NCBI GenBank assembly: GCA_035772405.1
Contig: JAYKKM010000193.1
Location: forward strand, 2,441,501-2,505,500
DNA from: Chrysogorgia sp. JL179-B06
Lineage: Eukaryota; Cnidaria; Anthozoa; Scleralcyonacea; Chrysogorgiidae
Reading direction: 5' to 3'
Length of the DNA stretch: 64,000 nt
Below, piece after piece: positions 44,701 through 52,260 of this stretch (the first letter of the stretch is position 1; each line of letters starts with the position of its first letter). Position numbers and translations under genes: made by a program. The notes under the pieces were generated by a model. That model ran no database searches. It was not told the origin of the DNA and saw only the letters and a program-made list of their open reading frames with translations.

Positions 44701-47193
44701 TAGGACATCAATTGGTTATTGAAGGAGGACAAATAATATTGAAATCAAAGACTCTCGTGTATAATGTATCTCGTGCTCGAGAATTAACGTTTTTTCTCTC
44801 CTATATTATGCTTCTACTGTACGCCGCAATTTTAGAGTTTGTTCAACGGTTCAAAGTTGATGTACTGTACAACGGCGGATTCTTTTCAATTTTGGCGTCA
44901 TCGAGTATTTTTCTTTTGTTCCGTGCACTCAATGACATCAAAATTGAAACGAAACCCTCTGTACACTGTACCAGCTGTTGTGGTCTAGTTGTTACCACAC
45001 ATCTCTGTGAGCTGGGGTTCAATCCTCGGTCGAACCACCACTCAGGGTCTTAAAATAATTGAGGAGAAGGTGCTGTAACAACACCGGTAAATGGCAAGAC
45101 TTTCGGATCTTCTCGGAAAAACGAGCTTAAACCGTAGGCCCTCGGAACCCTATCAGTTGGGTTTTCCGTTCACCCATACACGCGTAGTTGGTAGAGGGTG
45201 ATGGTTTGGAAGCTCCATCGTCTTTCAAGATGACGCAATGTTCATGTTATTGTATTGGAGAAAGTGTTTGTTACTTTGTTATTGGTTGGATAAAAGGAAA
45301 TTCTATGGACACGTGACGGTGCGTGACGATGAAGGACTACACTAATTAAATGCGAACGTTATCATTGACTGCTTCATTATACAGTGTGTATCAAAAAAAC
45401 CGCTACCCTTAGAAAATGAATTAGCATTCTTAAAGAGATCTATTGTAATTAAAAAAAAAATTATACACCTGGGAAATTAAGATGGTCCAAGCGCTGCGTT
45501 AATCAAGAAGAGAGAAAGCACTTTTCAATACGAATGCAATCCAAGTTATTTTTTACGCATTCGTTGCTCAGAGGTGTCTAAGCCTTCAAACTATTACAAT
45601 GGTTCTTTGAAAAAAATGCTAATTCACAGTTGCTTCCGGTAGCGGTTTTTTTTATACACACTGTACAGAAAATACAATACGTTCAGTGACCGTGAAAGTG
45701 AACGACATAGAACAATGACTTGCGGACCTTCCAAACCTACTAAGAATGGTTCACCTAAGAGTGATAAACTGAATGTCGAGCGCTTAAAACATGAGCCTCT
45801 TTCTCGGATAAACTGCGTGATCGACTCTAAACAAATATTACTCATGCTGTACGATGTACGTCGAGAGACATCCAGAAGCATAAGACAAGAGAATGAAAAC
45901 GTTATTTCTCTCGGACAAAAACAGATATCGTCAAATTATTAAGAATAAATATGAAAGCTGCTAAGTTCTCAAAAGAAATCACTGATCTCTAAATAAAGAC
46001 TGGATCGAGCAACTATTGTTTGGATGCTGCAAAAATATGAAGCCTGGAATATTTCGCGGCGGCCATCTTGAATGGACCAAAAGTTTTACTGTAGGCGACA
46101 GAGACTATCTGTCTGTGATCTTTTAAGATCCTAAAATGAATCAGTTGTTGAAGATTTTCTCATAATTTAGAACACAAACTACGGCTCCATTATAGTAACT
46201 ATGAAGCCGGGATTAGCGCGTGGTCCCTACAATATGGTCGCCACGCGCTAATCTCGGCTTCATAGTTACTGTGATGGAGCCGTAGTTGGACAACTAATTC
46301 ATTTTAGAGATTCACATCAGAGACACTGACAGATAGTCTCTGTCGCCTATAGTAAAACCACATAACGTGTTCCCAACAAGATGGCCGCTACGAGCTACTA
46401 TATTATTTAAAGATCAGTGGATATAGTGTGAAAAATAAAATAAGAGAATTTCAATAACTTTTGTTGCAGTTATTTTATTTTTCGTTCAGTTATTTTATTT
46501 TTATTGCAGTTATTTTATTTTTCGTTCAGTTATTTTATTTTTCGTTCAGTTATTTTATTTTTATTGCAGTTATTTTATTTTTCGTTCAGTTATTTTATTT
46601 TTCGTTCAGTTATTTTATTTTTCGTTCAGTTATTTTATTTTTTGTTCAGTTAGTTTATTTTTCGTTCAGTTATTTTATTTTTCGTTCAGTTATTTTATTT
46701 TTCGTTCAGTTATTATTTTTCGTTCAGTAATTTTATTTTTCGTTCAGTTATTTTATTTTTCGTTCAGTTATTTTATTTTTCGTTCAGTTATTTTATTTTT
46801 CGTTCAGTTATTTTATTTTTCGTTCAGTTATTTTATTTTTCGTTCAGTTATTTTATTTTTGTTACAGTTATTTTATTTTTGTTACAGTTATTTTATTTTT
46901 CTTGCAGTGTCATTTATATATTGGATTATTTTAAAGAAACCGTCTCACGACCATTACGAGGACTATTGCCATCTAAACCCGTATTGTTGGCATATTTATT
47001 TTCTTTCATTGCAACATCAATATCAGAGAGCTGTTTCTGTTGTTCCCATGGATGGTTCTGGCGCCTGGTTCACGTATCTATTGGTGCTGTTTGCCTTTTC
47101 ATTGTTGGTCTTCTGATATATCTAACGGAAACAAATTTAGTACAATTTTTAAGGAAGCGACTGTTTTTCAAACTTCATGGAAAACAAGAATGA
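37650..47193 (+). CDS. RFT1: RFT1 homolog, ER multi-pass membrane protein of N-glycan precursor assembly (complete, 3 exons)
   Basis: RFT1 is an ER membrane protein needed for N-glycosylation with Man5GlcNAc2-PP-dolichol; whether it is the flippase itself is disputed. The three exons join in frame (1138+232+286 = 1656 bases, 551 residues; human RFT1 is 541). The protein is strongly hydrophobic with many membrane segments. Family blocks are AMQSASYNVLLQVSFRILTF near the N-terminus, the hallmark GVYDVINNIGSLAARFVF and PVEESYYLFFA near residues 288-320, LALDIYGGSILSLG near 370, NGITECFMFATMS, FGAVGFIFANCLNM, and the C-terminal LTETNLVQFLRKRL. Introns are GT/AG; intron 1 is 5.6 kb and intron 2 is 2.2 kb. 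Oddities: about 69% of the coding region is in one exon, and intron 2 ends in a 20 bp minisatellite that mimics splice acceptors. Confidence 0.96.
39497..39610 (+). repeat. Retroelement remnant with GATGAAGGG motif, copy 2
   Basis: It has the same head (TCTTTGATGAAGGGACC) and tail (TACACAAACCTTTTAGAGTA, then CACCTATGCAGCAAAACAC) as 6484-6605. Confidence 0.65.
39832..39935 (+). mobile_element. tRNA-derived SINE
   Basis: CTGATGGTTAGAGCATCTCC is A-box-like and GGTTGCAGGTTCAATTCTC is B-box-like with the right spacing. TTTTTCTGAGTTTGTG follows, as in the other SINEs here. Confidence 0.65.
41150..42009 (-). pseudogene. C-terminal endonuclease-like part of the RT element, split by a MITE
   Basis: One frame (41761-42009) has ARVDVKARGFWRKGQSAFFD and VRVTHINAQSN, a pattern like the PD..D core of restriction-like endonucleases. 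The other (41150-41497) continues KAEQEKKLAYNDRIMQVENG, SFTPLIFGTNGAMSTECANF and MNWIRTRLSFSILRSALLCL. The two halves are separated precisely by the foldback MITE at 41467-41788. Confidence 0.7.
41467..41788. mobile_element. Palindromic MITE with TTAA target duplication, inside the RT element
   Basis: The arms are nearly perfect inverted copies beginning AGTGCATATAACGTCTGTGG, with the centre near 41635, flanked by TTAA at 41463-41466 and 41789-41792. TTAA duplication is the piggyBac-type signature. Confidence 0.88.
42023..43071 (-). pseudogene. Reverse transcriptase part of the RT-endonuclease element
   Basis: Two frames (42739-43071 and 42023-42742) read as RT: FISTVLINTYRRPSRLF, LEGTTQGDNLAMAFYSL, then VWLADDAAGAG (the catalytic Asp pair), then ITTEGKRHIGAALGTDAFKE and LPTRLGGLGISNP. 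I know this motif set from RT families abundant in cnidarian genomes. The N-terminal fingers are missing and a frame break lies near 42740. Confidence 0.75.
43233..43341. mobile_element. Short palindromic MITE, copy 1
   Basis: AAGGATTTACACTACAAGTG and the complement GAGTAGTATAAATCCTT are inverted ends. A relative is at 47845-47950. Confidence 0.75.
43342..44186. other. RFT1 intron 1, distal part
   Basis: AT-rich. It contains one MITE right end (CTCTCGGCGGTCCTG near 44005). The word CATTTCAGAG(A/G)CC also occurs near 31220 in opposite orientation, hinting at a shared repeat. Confidence 0.3.
44187..44308. mobile_element. Palindromic MITE near RFT1 exon 2
   Basis: AGTACTTACGTATTTCCATT and the complement AATGGAAATACGTACATG flank a GGACGATGTGTTC / GGACACATCGTCC stem with a short loop at about 44240. 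Confidence 0.75.
44432..44663 (+). CDS. RFT1: RFT1 coding exon 2
   Basis: The acceptor is ATTTTGCAG|GTCC and the donor ATTCACAG|GTACTG. It encodes PTQLRCHCFYILIIAVNGIT through NCLNMILRIIH, matching the human exon region with the NGVTECF and GSVGFILANC motifs. Confidence 0.95.
44968..45180 (+). mobile_element. tRNA-derived SINE
   Basis: TGTGGTCTAGTTGTTACCAC is A-box-like and GGGGTTCAATCCTCGGTC is B-box-like. The body runs to CCTATCAGTTGGGTTTTCC. Confidence 0.65.
45187..45740. mobile_element. MITE 'GTAGAGGG.GATGGTTTGGAAG' family, copy with nested insertion
   Basis: The left end GTAGAGGGTGATGGTTTGGA and the right end CGGACCTTCCAAACC match the copy at 49683-49922. The middle is split by a mariner-type MITE at 45382-45663. 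Confidence 0.8.
45382..45663. mobile_element. Tc1/mariner-type MITE nested in another MITE
   Basis: Its ends CAGTGTGTATCAAAAAAACC and the complement CGGTTTTTTTTATACACACT G are flanked by TA (45380-45381, 45664-45665). The uninterrupted relative at 49683-49922 shows the empty site. Confidence 0.85.
45980..46419. mobile_element. 440 bp foldback element, copy 1
   Basis: The inverted arms start CACTGATCTCTAAATAAAG and end TATTTAAAGATCAGTG. They contain GACAGAGACTATCTGTC and TACGGCTCCATTATAGTAAC with inverted partners; the centre is near 46235. The related copy is 55071-55545. Confidence 0.85.
46461..46907 (+). repeat. 20 bp minisatellite made of splice-acceptor-like units, at the end of RFT1 intron 2
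   Basis: About 22 tandem copies of a 20 bp unit TTATTTTATTTTTCGTTCAG end exactly at the exon 3 acceptor. Each unit is a pyrimidine tract followed by CAG, with end variants CGTTCAG, ATTGCAG, GTTACAG and finally CTTGCAG. The unit contains no stop in any forward frame, apart from one variant unit near 46729 where a TAA appears in one frame. Confidence 0.92.
46908..47193 (+). CDS. RFT1: RFT1 coding exon 3 (terminal)
   Basis: The acceptor is TTTTTCTTGCAG|TGTC, the last of a long series of similar CAG sites. It encodes SVIYILDYFKETVSRPLRGL to the stop after FFKLHGKQE, co-linear with the human C-terminus (PVLLGTFALSGG, TETKLIHFLR). A short TTAAAGTGCCTCT end of a TTAA-type MITE follows at 47219. Confidence 0.94.
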
Positions 47194-47476
47194 TTCTTTT
47201 GTCAAATACTGCATTCTCATTAAAGTGCCTCTAACCCCAAGTACGATATTACAGATACAGATTCTACATGAAGTGAATAGTTGAAAACCAAAATGATTTA
47301 TGATTTGGGGCCTTTTTGGCTTTGCGTTGATGAAATAACGGTTTGTTTGTCCGAAATGCTAATGAATATGACGTCAAATCAGTCCTCATTTCGGATACAA
47401 TATTCTGCTACTAGAGAAATTCGACCTAATTCAAACGTTGATCATATACTTGAATGCTATATAGTATAGGTAATTT

Positions 47477-47836
47477 GGGACACACGAGGCGACAAATCGC
47501 GGAGGCGTGTCGCGGGGACATTTCCCCTGTTGAGGATGTCGCGGGGACATTTCCCTTGTTGAGGGGACATGTCAGAAAAGGAAAATAAAATAATGTTATG
47601 TGATTGGTTTATTTTAATTTTGTCCCAGGGGACTAGTTGCACGAGCTGTTCATACATGGGACAAGTCACGGGGACATACTTCTGTCACCGCGACATGTCG
47701 TACGAATTCAAATCATTTTGAATACATGCAACATGTTTCGGGGACAAAATTTTGTCCCCGCGACAAAGTTTTGCCTAGTACACACGACGGGATTTGTCCC
47801 TGCAACATGTCCCCGGGATTTGTCGCCTCGTGTGTC
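47477..47836. mobile_element. MITE with GGACACACGAGGCGACAAATC ends
   Basis: GGACACACGAGGCGACAAAT and the complement ATTTGTCGCCTCGTGTGTCC enclose 360 bases rich in GTCGCGGGGACAT words. It lies about 285 bases downstream of the RFT1 stop. Confidence 0.85.
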
Positions 47837-47844
47837 CTAACCTT

Positions 47845-47950
47845 CAAGGATTTACACTATACGAGTGATATTTAAAAATTATGCCAAAATTGCTCGAGCC
47901 GCGTTAATGCGATTTGGCACAATTTTCAAATATCACGTAAAGTCGTATGA
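47845..47950. mobile_element. Short palindromic MITE, copy 2
   Basis: CAAGGATTTACACTATACGA with GTGATATTTAAAAATTATGC and inverted partners. Same family as 43233-43341. Confidence 0.7.
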
Positions 47951-48064
47951 TTAGTTTGTTTGCCACTGTGTAAGTAAGTAAGCATTCAGCTGTCGATTCA
48001 GCATTTGATTCAGCCGTCAATTCAGCGGGTAGCCATCGGTGTGAACCTAACTGTTTCGACTTTT

Positions 48065-48177
48065 ATCATTTATAGACCCGGAGCGAGGGGAACTCGACGA
48101 AATATTACCCCGAGGGATATATCATCCCGAGGGGTAATATTTCGACGAATTCCCCGAGCGGAGGGTCTATAAATGAT
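48065..48177. mobile_element. Palindromic MITE 'ATCATTTATAGACCC'
   Basis: ATCATTTATAGACCCGGAGC and the complement GCGGAGGGTCTATAAATGAT flank a GAAATATTACCCC / GGGGTAATATTTC stem. Confidence 0.85.
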
Positions 48178-48833
48178 ATATTATACCGAAACAATCTTGA
48201 ATGCTGTCTTGAAACGTCTAGAAACGTCTTGTTGTTCCACCATTGTTTACAGGCTCGTCTTGGTTTACGCGCGAGTACTGGGTACGAGCGGGGTATTCGA
48301 ACTCGAATTACCCGCTGATGACGTCATCAGCGGGGAATTCGAAGTTAAAGCAGGATGAAATTCGAGTTTAAATTGACTGGTCACGTGGTACAAATCTAGC
48401 TCTTTGATTGGACAATTTATAGTTGAGGTATAATATTCATTATATTTCCGACTAACTCATTATAAAAGTACTATTTTCTCGGGCGCTATTTCTATACGAT
48501 ACTTAACGAATAACTATTCTTACACTCCGTATTAATTCAAGCCTTTAATAATGTTTTTTCCGTTAGGAACAAGTTTCACCCCAAATGTTCATTTTACAAT
48601 ATTTCGATATAATTTTCATTTACTGACATAAACCAAGTCCTCAAAAATGATTACAAATATATCTATTGCAAATGGCAGCCAAATAATAGATTCGAGTTTT
48701 TGTTTCTATGGTAACATTAATTGCATTCCTAGAGTGCTAACGAAATAATTGCACTCCTCTCGACCAATCAGAATGTAGTAATTTTGTCATGCTATAATAA
48801 TAACAATAATAATAACTTTATTTAACGAGGTTT

Positions 48834-48940
48834 AAAGGTGCCGTCAAGTTCGTTCTGCACATGTCCACGTTTCTGTTCACATCGTTTGTTTACATTGCAT
48901 TATATAAACATTGAACATGAAGTATTGTGGATTTGCGAAA
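48834..48940. mobile_element. MITE, 'AAGGTGCCGTCAAG' family, left end only
   Basis: It matches the first ~105 bases of 4137-4469 and then stops at AAGTATTGTGGATTTGCG. Confidence 0.8.
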
Positions 48941-49069
48941 TTATGATTACGAAAGCAGAAAAGATATCCAAATTCCTGAGATGATGTCGCATCATTAGCA
49001 TTTTAGAAACAAACCAGCATAAACTCAAATCGAAATATAATATTTCACTGTTCAACTATATTTGCCTTA

Positions 49070-49480
49070 GGGGCCGATCATTATTTATGGCCGGGGGCCG
49101 AAGATCCTAAATGTTGGGTGGTAAAAACATCACGTCTCTGAAGGGTTGGGTATCATCATTGCACATTAGCTTGTTATTGTATTCCTTTCCTTGTTTTACT
49201 TGGATCCTGCTATAGTCTGTATAGGAAGATAATCTGAAAGCTAAAAAGTAGGATCTGTCTGTATATCTATTTGGGTTTGTTATAGTAAAACTTGTATCGA
49301 CGATATGCAAGGAAATTGGGCTTAATCTAACTTTTTTATTCTTGGGTTGGGTAAAAGATTTTCTTTACCCATGAATGGTTGGGACGGTTAAATTTCTGAT
49401 CTTAATTTGGTTGGGTAAACTTTTTTTCCAGCACGAAATTTATTTCTCTGCGGCCCCGACAATAAATAATGACCGGTCCC
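49070..49480. mobile_element. MITE with GGGGCCGATCATTATTTATG ends
   Basis: GGGGCCGATCATTATTTATG and the complement AATAAATAATGACCGGTCCC enclose 410 bases with GGGTTGGGTA words. Confidence 0.7.
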
Positions 49481-49600
49481 GTTTATAAATAATAAATAAT
49501 TGGGTATTTTGGGGTTATATAGACACTTTAAATAAGATACTTGCTGCCGATCTTTATAAAGATCGCGTACGAATATTTTATATTACACGAAATGTAAATG

Positions 49601-49657
49601 GTGTTTCCAGAAATGATTCCGGAGAACAATGTTCTCCAGAATCATTTCTGGAAACAC
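49601..49657. repeat. Short palindrome
   Basis: GTGTTTCCAGAAATGATTCC is mirrored as GAATCATTTCTGGAAACAC, with GAGAACAATGTTCTC in the centre. Probably a minimal MITE. Confidence 0.8.
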
Positions 49658-49682
49658 CACGAATTTTAATACTTAAAATATC

Positions 49683-49922
49683 CATAGTTCGTAGAGGGGG
49701 ATGGTTTGGAAGCTCCATTGTCTTTCAAGATGACGCAATGATCATGTTTTTGTATTGGAGAAAGTGTTTGTTATTGGTTGGAGAAAGGGAATTCTATGTA
49801 CACGTGACGGCGAAGGCTCATAACACAGAAAATACAATACGTTCAGTGACCGTGAAAGTAAACAACATATATAGAACAATGACTTTTGCGGACCTTCCAA
49901 ACCATCCCTTCTACTAACTATG
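49683..49922. mobile_element. MITE 'CATAGTTCGTAGAGGG' family, uninterrupted copy
   Basis: CATAGTTCGTAGAGGGGGAT and the complement CCCTTCTACTAACTATG enclose 240 bases. See the interrupted copy at 45187. Confidence 0.85.
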
Positions 49923-50042
49923 AAATATCCAAGCATTACCGATATTAACACATCCACTATTACCGATATATAGTGACTGCCACACAGTCAGTACATATAT
50001 CAATAGAACCAGTATATCTTTGTACCCTTCGTTCTCCATCTT

Positions 50043-50140
50043 CGAGTCTCGGTAGCTCAATGGTTAGAGCTTCGCACCGGGACTCAGAATCATTTTTCTG
50101 AGGATATGAGCTGGACGATCGTCCATGTATCGTCTAAAAT
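50043..50140 (+). mobile_element. tRNA-derived SINE
   Basis: GTCTCGGTAGCTCAATGGTT AGAGC is A-box-like. TCATTTTTCTGAGGATATGAG is the tail shared with 60678-60765. The B-box region is partly deleted. Confidence 0.6.
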
Positions 50141-50241
50141 AATCATGTGACGAAAAATTATCCTATCTGTATCAGATTCGAAATCCAATAACAAAAAAAT
50201 AGTTTTTCATTAAAATGAGTTGCAAATATAGATGTATCTTA

Positions 50242-50361
50242 GGCCCGTTTCAAACGTCGAACTTTTTATGTGCCGAACTCAATGCAAATGAGCTTAAACA
50301 AAAGACTCACTTCATTTGCATTGAGTTCGGCACATGTGAAGTTCGACGTTTGAAACGGGCC
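50242..50361. mobile_element. Harbinger-type MITE with TTA target duplication
   Basis: GGCCCGTTTCAAACGTCGAA and its exact complement form the ends, flanked by TTA on both sides (50239-50241, 50362-50364). The end sequence nearly matches that at 25652, beside the Myb-like gene. Confidence 0.88.
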
Positions 50362-50611
50362 TTAACTGCCCGCGTGCAGAATCTTGTGGAAGACTAAATG
50401 ACGAGGTTCAAACAAAAATATCCGGTTCCGAGTCGATGTATTTGGATTGTGGATGAATAAGAAAGCCTGTATAGGCCACAAAAAGCAGGCCAGTTTGTGT
50501 GTGTCGCCAATGTTACTGAAGTTGACGGATTCAAAAGTAGAAATATTGATCTATCTGTACAACACAGTGTCTGCCAAATCTTTAAGCTTAAACATACGAA
50601 ATCTAAAGCCT

Positions 50612-50758
50612 GGTTCACACGAGCGACATAAGCATATAAGCAACGAAAACAAAGCATGACTTTTGCTCTGGGACGTACGAAGACAAAACAACGAGAATTT
50701 TTCTTTGTTTCCACTTTTGTTTTGCTCTTGCCTTATGCTTCTTATGCTTGGCTTAACC
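50612..50758. mobile_element. MITE 'GGTTCACACGAG' family, copy 2
   Basis: GGTTCACACGAGCGACATAA at the left, and TTATGCTTCTTATGCTTGGC at the right end, diverged. Same family as 1776-2014. Confidence 0.65.
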
Positions 50759-50829
50759 TCATGAATAACTTTATGAGGTTGATATCAGAGATAATGGCCA
50801 CTAGAGAACAAAGGAAACTGAACCAATGA

Positions 50830-50966
50830 TGATATAATCCGCCCCTAACCTTGATCCTAACCTTAAACCTAACCTAACCGTTGCTAACTGCTAATCCTAA
50901 CCTAACGAAAAATAAAGACCAGACAAAAACAGAAAGGTCCTTTTGAGTCATCCCTTTTAGCCATCC
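50830..50966 (+). repeat. CCTAACC-rich inverted repeat, left copy
   Basis: ATCCGCCCCTAACCTTGATC and onward to AAAGGTCCTTTTGAGTCATC is present inverted at 52751-52870. The pair brackets the last TRRAP exon. Confidence 0.85.
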
Positions 50967-50988
50967 CCCAATGTGCATGATGTGTTAA

Positions 50989-51740
50989 AGTGCCTATGAA
51001 ACGAAAATTAAGTTTGTTTTATTTGAAAGAACTTTTAAAATAATGAAGAATATTAATTTAAAACTCTTTCATATTTCACTTGGTTCTTGAGATATTTAGA
51101 CTTATGTGATATTCAAAAAAGGGTTTGCAATACATTTTAACATATTAAATCGTATATATCTTTAAGATTATTAAACGAAATCACTTGAAACTTTGCATGT
51201 GGATACAAACCACTAAACTGAAGAACATCGTTCAAGTTTCAATGTTGCAATGGTAATAATATAGTACCCAGACCTCTAAGTCTCTTTGTCGAAAATCTTT
51301 GTTTTCTGATATACCTATGTGTTGCACCAAAGTTAAACTTCAGTTTAGAATTGGTTAAGTCAGTGAAAATCTGCTAAACCAGTACCAACCCGCAAATGTT
51401 TGGGACGGAAGAGAAAACAAATCATTTTATTTTAGAAATCAAGATGTCTGAAAACTAATTTTTTACCATGGCGACCATAAAACTAAAACGATGTTCTTCA
51501 GTTTAGTGGTCTGTATCCACAAGTGATTTCGTTTAATAATCTTAAAGATATACACGATTTTACAATATGTTAAAATATATTGCAAACCCTTTGACGTCAT
51601 AGGTTATCTCATTTGAATATCACATAAGTCTAAATATCTCAAGAACCAAGTGAAATATGAAAGAGCTGTAAATTAATATTCTTCATTATTTTAAAAGTTC
51701 TTTCAAATAAAACAATCTTAATTTTCGTTTCATAGGCACT
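50989..51740. mobile_element. TTAA-type MITE, 'AGTGCCTATGAAACGAAA' family
   Basis: Its ends AGTGCCTATGAAACGAAAAT and the complement ATTTTCGTTTCATAGGCACT are flanked by TTAA (50985-50988, 51741-51744). Inverted similarity extends about 200 bases inward. Confidence 0.88.
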
Positions 51741-52150
51741 TTAAACGCTGCAATTATTTGTATATATAAGCACTATAGCCATGTAACAGAGGATCATGAA
51801 CAAAACCATTTATCAAACATTACTTTAATTATGAATCTTTTCCTGTAATAATAATGGCAATAATAATTACTTACAAGTTTAGACATTTGTTATATTAACA
51901 TATAGGATAAAACGATATAAAAATGGCATAAATTACTATAAACATTACCTATAATCTATATACATTATTACACTGTGTTTATCTCACACATGTGAGTTAA
52001 ATACACACTTATCTCACACAGGTGGCGATTAAGCTTTCTTCTTATTTAGTTTTTTTTCTTCAAACGAAAGCATCAGTTATTTCTGTCAGCATTAGGACAT
52101 CAGTTGGGTTTCAGCACGAAGATATATTAAAACTGATTTAAGATATTGTT

Positions 52151-52260
52151 TTAGAGCCAGGGATGCCAAGCAGGGTCCATACGACAAAGGTTATCTGGAC
52201 TCATAGCAGCTCCAATTAACGTTGTTACTTTTGTTTCTGCTCCTTCAAATTCAGCTAAGT
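52151..52260 (-). CDS. TRRAP: TRRAP exon E (terminal, FATC)
   Basis: It encodes NLAEFEGAETKVTTLIGAAM, then SPDNLCRMDPAWHPWL and a TAA stop. The acceptor is TTATTTCAG|ACTT. The terminal WHPWL is diagnostic for TRRAP among FATC proteins. Confidence 0.96.

Noticed and set aside
44712..45053. 113-codon frame starting MVIEGGQIILKSK as a further RFT1 exon
   Set aside because: It does not match the RFT1 C-terminus. Exon 2 to exon 3 already joins co-linearly with human RFT1, and the end of this frame is a tRNA-like SINE.
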